From NCBI RefSeq assembly GCF_001663375.1, contig NZ_LCTF01000001.1, positions 1 to 64,000 on the forward strand: a stretch of DNA of 64,000 bases, given 5' to 3'. How positions within the stretch are numbered: the stretch's first letter is position 1; the number at the start of each line of letters is the position of its first letter. The DNA comes from Caldivirga sp. MU80. GTDB taxonomy: Archaea > Thermoproteota > Thermoprotei > Thermoproteales > Thermocladiaceae. The translations under genes were made by a program, and so were the position numbers. Of this stretch, positions 1-7,451 are shown one piece after another. Under the pieces are notes generated by a model that made no database searches, was not told where the DNA came from, and worked only from the letters and a program-made list of their open reading frames with translations.

Positions 1-896
1 GGTAGGGTTAAGTGGAGTGGTAAGCAGGGCGTACTCGTAATTAAGCTTGAGGGCAATAGGTGGTTTGCCTATGTGCCAATAAGCATTGGTGAGAAGCCTG
101 CTAGGAGTAACCCGAGGGGTTACGTGATGGGTGTTTACGAGAAGATACGGATTGAGGAGCCTAGGGGTGGTAATAAGGCATTCATAGACATTGGCTTAAA
201 CAACTTGTTTGCTGTAGTGTTTAATCACACTGACGTTGCAATCCTAATCAAGGGTTCGACGATTAAAGCTGAGTACTATTACTGGAAGAGGGAGGTTAAG
301 ACCTACCAAGCCATTAGGGATTGGTTGAGGAACCACGGATTCAAGACATGGCGTAAGTACCATGCATTCTACCTTCATGCTGTTTACAAGAAGAGGGAGA
401 GACTTAGGCATTACTATCGTACAGCCATTAGGTTCCTGGCTAAGGCACTGTGGCAGATGGGCATTGATGAAGTCTTCGTTGGCTACCCATACATGGTGAG
501 TCAAGATGATGGCAATGAGTACAACACCAATGTTTGGTGGTTCAACAAGATCATTAATTGGCTTAAGGATGTTCTTGAGGAGTATGGGATAAGGCTCAAT
601 GTGGTGAATGAGTATGGGACTAGCAAACAATGCTCCATCTGTGATATGAAGCATGAGAATGGTAGAGTGAAGAGGGGACTCTACATATGCCAGACAACTG
701 GCATAGAAATCAACGCCGACCTAAACGCAGCAAGGAATATTGCAAAAAGAGTGGGCTATGAGACGCCTATACCAAAGAAGATACTGAGCTACATAATCAC
801 CACTAACGGCGTAAAACCAATAACCCCCAAAGAGGGGGCAACTGTCGAGACCCCCACAATGAAACCCTCGCCCCCAAAGGGCGAGGAGGGGGTCAT
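1..896 (+). mobile_element. IS200/IS605-type element, right part (left end outside window)
   Basis: The element carries tnpB and ends in a subterminal 8-bp hairpin (CCTCGCCC at 866-873, GGGCGAGG at 879-886) followed by GGGGGTCAT at 888-896. The segment GAGACCCCCACAATGAAA at 847-864 recurs at 31695 in a second copy, which fixes the right end near 896. DNA after the end codes for an interrupted dehydrogenase. Elements of this family insert without target duplication and carry imperfect hairpins at both ends. The left end and any tnpA lie outside the window. The 3' end of tnpB plus the right end is where such elements usually encode the guide RNA. Confidence 0.8.
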
Positions 897-951
897 CATG
901 CCCAACACCCAGCCGGTAGGGTTGGGGATCCGATGGATGTGGCCAACCTAG
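1..951 (+). CDS. tnpB: TnpB/OrfB family RNA-guided nuclease-like protein (5' partial)
   Basis: The frame is open from base 1, so the true start is upstream; the first in-window start codon, GTG at 73, is internal. TnpB is a RuvC-fold protein carried by IS200/IS605 elements and acts as an RNA-guided nuclease. Visible are the RuvC-I aspartate in FIDIGLNNL, the zinc-ribbon entry TSKQCSIC and the RuvC-III aspartate in NADLNAARN. Two oddities: the usual RuvC-II glutamate position reads VGYP, and the second zinc-ribbon pair reads CQTTG, so its last cysteine is missing. The acidic residue just before GTSKQCS might replace the missing glutamate. The last 15-20 codons run past the IS end into flanking DNA. 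Activity is uncertain. Confidence 0.8.
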   Translation, partial: GRVKWSGKQGVLVIKLEGNRWFAYVPISIGEKPARSNPRGYVMGVYEKIRIEEPRGGNKAFIDIGLNNLFAVVFNHTDVAILIKGSTIKAEYYYWKREVKTYQAIRDWLRNHGFKTWRKYHAFYLHAVYKKRERLRHYYRTAIRFLAKALWQMGIDEVFVGYPYMVSQDDGNEYNTNVWWFNKIINWLKDVLEEYGIRLNVVNEYGTSKQCSICDMKHENGRVKRGLYICQTTGIEINADLNAARNIAKRVGYETPIPKKILSYIITTNGVKPITPKEGATVETPTMKPSPPKGEEGVIMPNTQPVGLGIRWMWPT

Positions 952-1181
952 TGGCCTTCCTGGTCTCCGACGAGGCCTCCTGGATAACTGGCGTTAACTT
1001 CACTATAGATGGTGGTATGACGATTAAGATGATTTACATGGACCCAGACGTTATAGGTGGTTCAATAGGCACGTTGGTTCAGGATCCTGAGGTGGGTGAG
1101 TTAATAATGAGGGTGCTGCTCAGTGGGAGGGATAAGGTGCAGGAATTGAAGAGAGTGCTTAAGACACTTACGCAACAGTAG
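909..1181 (+). pseudogene. C-terminal remnant of a short-chain dehydrogenase/reductase
   Basis: Read in the frame of the ATG at 933, codons from 909 give PAGRVGDPMDVANLVAFLVS, the conserved C-terminal part of an SDR after the catalytic helix. It matches the same stretch of the intact SDR at 35954-36703 (PAGRLGKPDDVASAVAFLVS). The match begins a dozen bases after the IS right end, so the gene looks cut by the insertion. The cofactor-binding and YxxxK parts are not in the window. After the usual end (DGGMTIK) there is an extra tail of about 55 residues not found in ordinary SDRs. A new short protein starting at 933 is possible but would lack an active site. Confidence 0.75.
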
Positions 1182-1323
1182 CGCTCATCAATGGTTCATG
1201 GGTCTCATTGAGTAAGCACCATAAGGTTTTATCATCATCAGTATTCATTGTTCATGTTTAAACGGTGATGGCCTATTAATAAGGCTGCGGAAAGTATATT
1301 AAGTTAATAGAGGTCACTGAACT

Positions 1324-1674
1324 ATGGCTGGGTTTAAGGGTTACGTGGTTAGTAAGACACTGGTAATGGATCCCTTCGGTGGGAGGATGTTTAAGATCGA
1401 CATTGTTGAGGAGAGGGAGAATCCTGGGCTTGTTGCCACAACCTCAGGTGAGTCTGCTGGGTTAACTAGGGATATGCTTGAGATGATGCAGAACATATTC
1501 AGGTCCATACCAATGCTAGGCCAGATGGTCAGTGGTAAAATACCCGTACCCAGGGTGACTCTTATGTTAACTGAGGAGGAGATGGAGGAGTTAGGTGGGA
1601 AAATTGACGTGGGTGAGTACGTCTACGTTAAGATACAGGGCGGGAAGATAGAGATACTTAAGGAGGAGCATTAA
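1324..1674 (+). CDS. Conserved-looking small protein of unknown function
   Basis: This is a 116-residue soluble protein without signal peptide or membrane segment. I do not recognise the family. It has an N-terminal segment with alternating beta-like pattern, a middle stretch rich in methionine (about residues 40-65) and a charged C-terminal part with LTEEEMEELGG. Codon use matches its neighbours. A TATA-like AAAGTATATTAAG at about 1290-1302 lies some 25 bases before the ATG, which supports a leaderless transcript starting at this codon. It converges with the S27e gene across a structured intergenic stretch. Confidence 0.7.
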   Translation: MAGFKGYVVSKTLVMDPFGGRMFKIDIVEERENPGLVATTSGESAGLTRDMLEMMQNIFRSIPMLGQMVSGKIPVPRVTLMLTEEEMEELGGKIDVGEYVYVKIQGGKIEILKEEH

Positions 1675-1679
1675 ACCGC

Positions 1680-1782
1680 TAGGGGTAGGGAGTATTTTCC
1701 ACGGTAACCAGCATCCCTGTTCCCTGATATTAGGCTTTCACCTTAGTGGTGAATAGCAATGGAGAGGAGATTCCCTACCCTA
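1680..1782. terminator. Structured intergenic stretch between convergent genes
   Basis: TAGGGGTAGGGA (1680-1691) can pair with TCCCTACCCTA (1772-1782) with a single bulged base. Inside lies a perfect 6-bp hairpin, TTCACC (1737-1742) with GGTGAA (1748-1753). The stretch sits exactly between two convergent stop codons, so a bidirectional terminator or 3' end structure is the simplest reading; a small RNA of about 100 bases is the alternative. Confidence 0.35.
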
Positions 1783-1810
1783 ATGGGTAGTATGAAATGG
1801 AAAGGGCAGG

Positions 1811-2011
1811 TTACTCAAGTACCTTAACCACGGTACCCAGTATCTCAGCCCTACCCCCAGTTGGCCTAGCTAGCAGGTTGCCGCATACTAGACACCTAAC
1901 CTCCACTGTGGCGTGATCAAATATCACCTGCTCGTTGCCGCACTGGTTGCACCTAACCCTGATGAACCTTGACTTGGGTGCCGGTATTAGTACGTTCCTG
2001 AAGTTCGGCAT
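1811..2011 (-). CDS. rps27e: 30S ribosomal protein S27e
   Basis: S27e is a zinc-ribbon protein of the small ribosomal subunit in archaea and eukaryotes. The 66-residue product has the two expected cysteine pairs, VRCNQCGN and VRCLVCGN, spaced as in the family, and normal length. On the minus strand a TATA-like TTTAAAAA at about 2034-2043 lies some 27 bases before the ATG, so it probably has its own promoter even though it follows the L39e-L31e pair on the same strand with a 75-base gap. Confidence 0.95.
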   Translation of the reverse strand: MPNFRNVLIPAPKSRFIRVRCNQCGNEQVIFDHATVEVRCLVCGNLLARPTGGRAEILGTVVKVLE

Positions 2012-2086
2012 ACCCGTGCATGCAACTCATTGGGTTTTTAAAGATTACTTAACAACACACCGGACAATGGCCACGTTTTAATGAAC

Positions 2087-2353
2087 TTAGCCCTGGTACT
2101 CAACGAGGACTGTGCCGTCCTCACGCTTAGTTATCTTAACCTTGATTTTAGACGGTGGCCTTTGTATGCCATTACTCCAGAGCACGTTATTGAGGCTTTC
2201 ACTCAGCTTAACCTTATCCTCATCAACCTTTGCATGCCTAGCCGCAATACTCTTGATTAACCTAGCGGCGTATGGGGCCCTTCTGGTCCTTGAGGCCTTC
2301 TTAACATCCCTCAGGTTTATGGATAACACCACCTCATTACTGGCCATGGCCAT
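2087..2353 (-). CDS. rpl31e: 50S ribosomal protein L31e
   Basis: L31e is a large-subunit protein at the peptide exit region of archaeal and eukaryotic ribosomes. The conserved core (RRAPYAARLIKSIAARH, then NNVLWSNGIQRPPSKI) is complete. The frame is open to GTG at 2356, but ATG at 2353 overlaps the stop of the L39e gene (TGATG) and is the likelier start; ATG at 2347 is also possible. It is translationally linked to L39e in the PDCD5-L39e-L31e operon, an order known from many archaea. Confidence 0.95.
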   Translation of the reverse strand: MAMASNEVVLSINLRDVKKASRTRRAPYAARLIKSIAARHAKVDEDKVKLSESLNNVLWSNGIQRPPSKIKVKITKREDGTVLVEYQG

Positions 2354-2511
2354 CACCCTAGTTCAAGCTTCACCCTCCTCCAATTTCTACGCTTAACGTT
2401 GTACGTGAACCTCCTGTTTGTTTTAACCATAACCCAGGCTGGCGGGTTCCTATTTGACTTCCCCGCTGACGCTAGCCTTAACTTGAATGCCGGTGATTTA
2501 TGGGTTGCCAT
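2353..2511 (-). CDS. rpl39e: 50S ribosomal protein L39e (52 residues)
   Basis: This short gene is missed by usual length cut-offs. The protein starts MATHKSPAFKLRLASAGKSN and carries the L39e signature RNPPAWV and a basic, Trp-containing end (RRNWRRVKLELG). L39e lines the exit tunnel of the large subunit and is normally about 50 residues. Its ATG at 2511 lies five bases after the PDCD5 stop, and its TGA shares a base with the ATG of L31e, so all three genes form one tightly packed operon. Confidence 0.95.
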   Translation of the reverse strand: MATHKSPAFKLRLASAGKSNRNPPAWVMVKTNRRFTYNVKRRNWRRVKLELG

Positions 2512-2515
2512 GCCA

Positions 2516-2866
2516 TCACCTGAACCTAATCCTATACTCCCTCCTGGTTTGGTTATAGACGGCCTCCAGTATCTTTTTAAGTTCTTCGTCCGTTATAGGT
2601 ACCTTAATCCTACCTGACTGGGCGAGTGTAATTAACTGGCTTTCAATGGACTCAACAAGCTCAGGCTTAACAAGCCTAAGGTTATCCAGCCTACTCCTGG
2701 CCTCTGGTGTCAGAATAACCCTAATAATGGCTCTCCTTTGGGCCTCCTCGGCCCTTTTCCTCTCCTCTTCCTCTGCCTTTCTCTGAAGTTCCTCAAGCTT
2801 CCTCCTCCTAGCCTCCTCAAGTTCTTCATCATTAACCGTGTCTTCTTCGTCATCGTAGTAGCTCAT
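2516..2866 (-). CDS. PDCD5/TFAR19 family DNA-binding protein
   Basis: This is the archaeal homologue of human PDCD5, a small helical protein that binds DNA and probably chaperones or ribosomes. The 116-residue product has a very acidic N-terminus ([19 protein letters not shown]), a long charged helix to about residue 45, and the conserved core [20 protein letters not shown]. It is first in the operon with L39e and L31e, as in other archaea. A TATA-like GTTTAAAAACC at about 2889-2899 precedes the ATG by some 27 bases. The exact cell role in archaea is not settled. Confidence 0.92.
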   Translation of the reverse strand: MSYYDDEEDTVNDEELEEARRRKLEELQRKAEEEERKRAEEAQRRAIIRVILTPEARSRLDNLRLVKPELVESIESQLITLAQSGRIKVPITDEELKKILEAVYNQTRREYRIRFR

Positions 2867-3239
2867 ACATCACTAAGCCCACGCATAGGTTTAAAAACCT
2901 ACTGCATCCCGAGATACCTCCGATTCACAGTAGCCGCTAATAGGTTTATTTTCGTATAAACCCGGGAATAACCGTGAATTGGTTCATCTACGTGGTAAAT
3001 AGTCATTAAGGATGGGTACTCATAACGACTGTGTTGGGTGAATCAATAGTTGTAAACATCTCCATATTTTACAAATTAAAAGTATTAATGATAAGTACGA
3101 AGTGATCAGTTCAGTTTAAAGCTACTCACCTTTACACACTCAGGTAATAAAATATATATTATATATCGATATATTGTGTTAAATAAAATAATTAGAAAAA
3201 TTTATAAATGCAGAGCCGCTAGGCTGTTCGGTGAACTAA
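2867..3239. promoter_or_regulatory. AT-rich intergenic region with promoters for PDCD5 and gdhA
   Basis: The region is 373 bases without a gene. On the right, TTTATAAAT at 3201-3209 lies about 31-39 bases before the GTG of the glutamate dehydrogenase. Upstream is an AT block with a perfect 14-bp palindrome ATATATCGATATAT (3161-3174), which could be an operator. On the left is the PDCD5 TATA box and an inverted repeat GGTTTAT/ATAAACC (2943-2962). I see no coding or RNA gene here. Confidence 0.5.
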
Positions 3240-4514
3240 GTGAGCTCCATATTTGGAATGCCCATGCAGTCGGTGTTCCTACAGGACACGTTAAAGATCC
3301 TTAAGAGGGCCGTTGAGATAGGCGGCTTCGATGAGGTAGTCTATGATTACCTATCTAGACCTATGAGGGTTGTGGCTGTGTCAATACCGGTGAAGGTTAA
3401 TGGTTCAGTTAAGTTATTTGAGGGTTACAGGGTTCAGCACAATAATGCCTTGGGGCCATTTAAGGGTGGCATTAGGTTCCACCCCGAGGTAACCCTTGAG
3501 GATGATATAGCTTTGGCTACTTTAATGACACTTAAGAATAGCCTAGCCGGCATACCATACGGTGGTGGTAAGGGTGCTGTTAGGGTTGACCCAAAGGCCC
3601 TTAAGCCAAGTGAACTTGAGGAATTATCCAGGGCCTACGTAAGGGCAATCTACATGGCCATAGGCCCTGAGGTGGATATCCCAGCACCTGACGTAGGAAC
3701 TAACCCCCAAATAATGGCCTGGATGGTTGATGAGTACAGTAAGATAACCGGCAGAAATGTTCCAGCAGTCTTCACAGCCAAGCCAATTGAGCTGTGGGGT
3801 AACCCAGTCAGGGAGTACGCAACTGGCTTTGGCGTTGTGGTTATGGCTAGGGAGGCGTGGAGTAGTCTATTCAACGGTAATTTAAGTGGCGTTAGGGTTA
3901 GTGTGCATGGCTTCGGTAACACGGGCCAGTGGGCAGCCTACTGGGCTAGTAAAATGGGTGCCAAGGTGGTTGCGGTAGCTGATACGTCAGGCACGGTTTA
4001 CGATCCAAATGGCATAGACGTTGGGAAAGCCATGGAGATTAAGAACAAGACAGGTAAGGTTATCAACTACCCAGGTGGGCAGAGGCTAGCCCCCGATGAC
4101 GCACTGTACGTTAATGCCGATGTGCTGATGCCCAGCGCCATAGAGAACACTATTAGAGCTGATAACGTATCCAAGGTTAAGGCCAAGTTGATAGTTGAGG
4201 GTGCCAATGGGCCAACAACACCTGAGGCTGAGGAGTACCTAACGAAGAGGGGTGTCGTTATAGTGCCTGACATATTGGCAAACGCAGGTGGTGTCATAAT
4301 GAGTTACCTTGAGTGGGTTGAGAATCTGCAGTGGATGACTTGGAGCGAGGAGGAGACTAGAAGCAGGCTTGAGAATATACTAATCGGCAACTTCAAGAGG
4401 GTACTAGACGAGTACGGTAAGATTAAGAGGGAGGGAGTCACAATGAGGGATGCAGCAATAGTGCTGGCTGTGAGTAGGGTGGAGAAGGCGATGAGACTTA
4501 GGGGTTGGATCTAG
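3240..4514 (+). CDS. gdhA: Glutamate dehydrogenase
   Basis: The enzyme interconverts glutamate and 2-oxoglutarate plus ammonia with NAD(P). At 424 residues it has the normal length of hexameric archaeal enzymes. Visible are the substrate-binding region [11 protein letters not shown], the catalytic lysine in [11 protein letters not shown] (about residue 110), APDVGTN, and the Rossmann motif [10 protein letters not shown] (about residue 223) followed by ADTSG. Start at GTG 3240 fits a TATA box at 3201-3209. Cofactor preference cannot be told with certainty. It is a single-gene unit with a short T-run (about 4551-4555) after the stop. Confidence 0.96.
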   Translation: MSSIFGMPMQSVFLQDTLKILKRAVEIGGFDEVVYDYLSRPMRVVAVSIPVKVNGSVKLFEGYRVQHNNALGPFKGGIRFHPEVTLEDDIALATLMTLKNSLAGIPYGGGKGAVRVDPKALKPSELEELSRAYVRAIYMAIGPEVDIPAPDVGTNPQIMAWMVDEYSKITGRNVPAVFTAKPIELWGNPVREYATGFGVVVMAREAWSSLFNGNLSGVRVSVHGFGNTGQWAAYWASKMGAKVVAVADTSGTVYDPNGIDVGKAMEIKNKTGKVINYPGGQRLAPDDALYVNADVLMPSAIENTIRADNVSKVKAKLIVEGANGPTTPEAEEYLTKRGVVIVPDILANAGGVIMSYLEWVENLQWMTWSEEETRSRLENILIGNFKRVLDEYGKIKREGVTMRDAAIVLAVSRVEKAMRLRGWI

Positions 4515-4642
4515 GAGCTACGGTGATTGTTTAAACCCACAGTTTTTCCAAACTCTTATAATTATCATTAACCTGATGAAGATGCCTATCTTTCATTTAA
4601 AAATCAACAATAAATGGTAGTACAATTTGCTGAGACCGATCA

Positions 4643-4668
4643 CCGGAGGTTAAGCATTAATACTCCGG
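4643..4668 (+). promoter_or_regulatory. Inverted repeat bracketing the TATA box of the M42 peptidase gene
   Basis: CCGGAG (4643-4648) and CTCCGG (4663-4668) form a perfect 6-bp inverted repeat around the sequence GCATTAATA, which lies about 25 bases before the ATG at 4684 and is the likely TATA box. A protein bound to both arms would block TBP, so a repressor site is plausible; the arms could also form a hairpin, but they would be upstream of the transcript. Confidence 0.4.
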
Positions 4669-4683
4669 CATTATTTAGGCATC

Positions 4684-5736
4684 ATGGATACCTTGAGGTT
4701 ATCGAGACTAACCCTCGAACTAGGCCCCTCTGGTTTTGAGGATAGGGTGGTGAGGTTGATACTAGGCATGGTTAGGGATCACGTCGATAAGGTTAATATC
4801 GACAACATGGGTAATTTAATAGCCAGGGTTGGTAACGGGCCCTTTAAGATAATGGTAAGTGCCCATGTTGATGAGGTTGGGTTCATGGTCTCTCACGTTG
4901 ATCAGAGGGGGTTCATTAGGGTTGTGCCGATTGGTGGTATTGACACGTGGACAATGATTGAGCAGGAGGTGGTTTTCATGGGCCGCAATGGTGATGTCTA
5001 CGGTACGGTGGGCGTTGATCCACCACACCTCAGGAGGGAGAAGCCGCCATCACGGTTTGAGGAGATTTACATCGATGCAGGTTTTTCTTCGGCTGAGGAT
5101 GCGTTTAAGAATGGCATAGCGCCAGGGGTAGCGGGGACCTTCGCCGGGTCGTTTAGGGAGAGGGGTGGTGTGGTTATTGGTAAGGCCCTTGATAATAGGG
5201 TTGGCTGCGGCGTGTTAATAGACATTGCGGAGGATGCTGGGAGGTTGGTAACTGGTGACGTTTCACTTTACATGGTGTGGAACACCCAGGAGGAGGTTGG
5301 TTTAAGGGGCATTAATGCTGCGGTTAACGCAATCAACCCGGATATGGCTATCGTGGTTGAGACCACCGTGGCCGCTGACGTACCGGCAAACCCTGAGAAT
5401 GAGTGGGTCACTAGGGTTGGTGGCGGCGCCGCCATTAGGGCTCTGGATAGGTCAATGGTAACTAATCCACGCCTACTCTCAGCGGTACTGGGGCTTGCAT
5501 CGTCAAGTGGAGTCAAGTATCAGGTTCAGGTTAACCCCTACGGCGGCACTGATGCAGGGGTGGTGCATGTGCATGGGGTTGGTGTTCCAACAGTAGTGAT
5601 TTCAACACCGGCAAGGTACATCCACACGCCTCACTCTGTGGTTAACCTTGATGATGTTAAGCAGGTGGAGTCCCTGGTAAGCCTAGTGATAAGGGAACAC
5701 GGAGAGTTGAGTAAGGCAATTAAGATTACCCTATAA
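4684..5736 (+). CDS. M42 family metallo-aminopeptidase
   Basis: M42 enzymes are large tetrahedral zinc or cobalt aminopeptidases that trim short peptides in the cytoplasm of archaea; older annotations call them endoglucanase M. All metal-binding elements are present in order: SAHVDEVG, KALDNRVG, NTQEEVGLRG with the catalytic glutamate, the ETT segment and YIHTPHS near the C-terminus. The 350 residues match the family length. It is monocistronic, with a likely leaderless start at ATG 4684. Which peptide ends it prefers cannot be read from the sequence. Confidence 0.93.
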   Translation: MDTLRLSRLTLELGPSGFEDRVVRLILGMVRDHVDKVNIDNMGNLIARVGNGPFKIMVSAHVDEVGFMVSHVDQRGFIRVVPIGGIDTWTMIEQEVVFMGRNGDVYGTVGVDPPHLRREKPPSRFEEIYIDAGFSSAEDAFKNGIAPGVAGTFAGSFRERGGVVIGKALDNRVGCGVLIDIAEDAGRLVTGDVSLYMVWNTQEEVGLRGINAAVNAINPDMAIVVETTVAADVPANPENEWVTRVGGGAAIRALDRSMVTNPRLLSAVLGLASSSGVKYQVQVNPYGGTDAGVVHVHGVGVPTVVISTPARYIHTPHSVVNLDDVKQVESLVSLVIREHGELSKAIKITL

Positions 5737-5758
5737 TTTCACTTAACTCGGCTGCGCA

Positions 5759-6940
5759 TTAAAATGATGGTATGATCTTGTGTATTACGAATTCCCTGAA
5801 GCCCAGTAACTCAGCCTTAGTTTGCCTACCCCTGGCAACCTCAAGCATTAGGTTGAATAACCTCTCCCCAGCCTGCTCCACAGTCTCCACACCCCTAACA
5901 ACGGTGCTGGCATCGAAGTCGATGTTCTCCTTCATCTTGTTGTAGGTGTATGGGTTGGCGGTTACCTTTATGACTGGGGCAATTGGGTTACCGGTTGGAG
6001 TCCCTCTACCCGTTGTGAAGATCACCAGTGTTGCGCCGCCTGCCACCATGCCAACCACCGACATTATGTCGTAACCTGGGGTGTCCATTATGAACAGCCC
6101 CTTCCCCTTAACCTCCTCAGCGTAGTCTAGGACACCTTGTATTGTCCTTGAGCCACCCTTAATTATGGCGCCGAGGGACTTCTCCTCTATTGTGGATATG
6201 CCACCAGCTATGTTACCTGGTGCTGGTTGAGTACCCACTAGGTCGACGTTGTATGAGGCCGCTAACCTAACCCACTTACCAACAATCTCGTAAATCCTAT
6301 CAGCCACCTCCTTGGACACGGCCCTCTTAGCCAGTATCTCCTCAGCCCCTATCATTTCCGGGGTCTCGGATAGGATTACCGTGCCCCCGAGGTCAATTAA
6401 CTTATCTGACACGTAACCCACGACTGGGTTTGAGGCTAACCCCGACGTTGCATCTGAGCCGCCGCATTCAACCCCCATGACTAGTGATGATGCATCAACC
6501 TCAGTGGGCCTTTGGGCCAGGGTCTCCTCAGCCATCCTCCTCAACAACGTAACACCCCTCTCTATGGCTGCTGGTGTGCCGCCGTTAACGTCCTGTATTA
6601 CAATCCTCTCAACCGGCTTACCAGTCTTAGCAATCTCATCAGCCACTTCATCTGCCTGAATCTGCTCACACCCAAGTCCAACAACTAGGACGGCGCCAAC
6701 ATTAGGATTCTTCGCCATACCCACCAACGTTCTCTTGGTTACTTGTAGGTCTGGTTCAAGTTGGCCACAGCCGAATGGGTTCTCAATGGCCACAGCCCCA
6801 TTAACCTGCTCAGCTATCCTACGGGTAACCACACTTGAGCATATCACGGTTGACATGACTAGTACGTGGTTTCTAATACCCACCCTACCGTCAGGCCTAA
6901 CGTAACCCATCACAGTTGGAGCATTGGCCATTCCAATCAC
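5759..6940 (-). CDS. UxaA/GarD-family hydro-lyase, large (catalytic) subunit
   Basis: The family includes altronate and galactarate dehydratases and the sulfolactate lyase SuyB. The 393-residue protein has the family blocks NPFGCGQ, GLGCEQIQ, GVECGGSDATSG, SETPEMIGAEEIL and TTGRGTPTGNP. Several of these cysteines and acidic residues are likely metal or cluster ligands. It follows the SAF-domain small subunit with a GTGA stop-start overlap (start GTG 6940; ATG 6931 is possible). In many bacteria the two domains are one protein; here they are separate genes. The divergent beta-hydroxyacid dehydrogenase suggests sugar-acid breakdown. The substrate is not determined. Confidence 0.85.
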   Translation of the reverse strand: MIGMANAPTVMGYVRPDGRVGIRNHVLVMSTVICSSVVTRRIAEQVNGAVAIENPFGCGQLEPDLQVTKRTLVGMAKNPNVGAVLVVGLGCEQIQADEVADEIAKTGKPVERIVIQDVNGGTPAAIERGVTLLRRMAEETLAQRPTEVDASSLVMGVECGGSDATSGLASNPVVGYVSDKLIDLGGTVILSETPEMIGAEEILAKRAVSKEVADRIYEIVGKWVRLAASYNVDLVGTQPAPGNIAGGISTIEEKSLGAIIKGGSRTIQGVLDYAEEVKGKGLFIMDTPGYDIMSVVGMVAGGATLVIFTTGRGTPTGNPIAPVIKVTANPYTYNKMKENIDFDASTVVRGVETVEQAGERLFNLMLEVARGRQTKAELLGFREFVIHKIIPSF

Positions 6941-7257
6941 CCTTTACAGGCGCTGTGAACTGAGGTTAAACTTTCAACGTTATGAACGTGGACATGCTCC
7001 CCAGCCTTAATATCCCTCTTAGCCCTACCAATCACATGCCCATACTTAACCACTAACCCGCACATTGGTATATCCCTCACGGCGAACTTGTGGCCGAAGG
7101 GTATATCATTAAGAAGCCTAATCACCACGGTTGAGGAACCGATGCTTAACTTCACTGCATCTCCAGCCTTTAAATCCCTTAACGCTATGGCCACGTTATC
7201 GCTTGGGTTAAGTAGGGTAGCATCCCTAACGTCAGGTAGGCTTTGCGCAGTCTGCAT
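6937..7257 (-). CDS. UxaA-type lyase, small SAF-domain subunit
   Basis: This about 106-residue protein is a SAF domain, the N-terminal module of altronate-dehydratase-like enzymes and the small subunit in two-subunit forms such as SuyA. It shows NVAIALRDLKAGDAVKL, IPFGHKFAVRDI and VIGRAKRDIKAGEHVHVHN, typical of the family. The frame is open to GTG 7272, but a TATA-like TACTTAAATTC at about 7280-7290 fits a leaderless start at ATG 7257. It overlaps the large-subunit gene by four bases, so the two are made together. Confidence 0.82.
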   Translation of the reverse strand: MQTAQSLPDVRDATLLNPSDNVAIALRDLKAGDAVKLSIGSSTVVIRLLNDIPFGHKFAVRDIPMCGLVVKYGHVIGRAKRDIKAGEHVHVHNVESLTSVHSACKG

Positions 7258-7332
7258 TACCAGGACACCCACGCATTGAATTTAAGTACTCCGGCGTAGA
7301 CGAATCCACCCTGGAAGCTGAGGGAGGTGGCG

Positions 7333-7382
7333 TTTACAATGTTTAGTGTAAATTATGTCTTTCACTAGGCTATAGGGCCTAG
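7333..7382. promoter_or_regulatory. Two operator-like inverted repeats between divergent sugar-acid genes
   Basis: In the gap between the uxaA-type operon and the dehydrogenase gene are TTTACA-N8-TGTAAA (7333-7352) and CTAGGC-N6-GCCTAG (7365-7382), both perfect in their arms. The TATA boxes of the two transcription units lie outside them, near 7285 (minus) and 7427 (plus). The placement fits shared regulation of the divergent genes. No regulator gene is adjacent. Confidence 0.4.
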
Positions 7383-7451
7383 GCTGTATCATCATGAGTG
7401 TTTAAGGGGGTTGTACGAAAATGTTTTAAATGACGGCGAATTTTGTTGCTT

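Noticed and set aside
2399-2617. Plus-strand frame of 72 codons
   Set aside because: It is the antisense of L39e and of the PDCD5 end; the minus-strand genes are certain.
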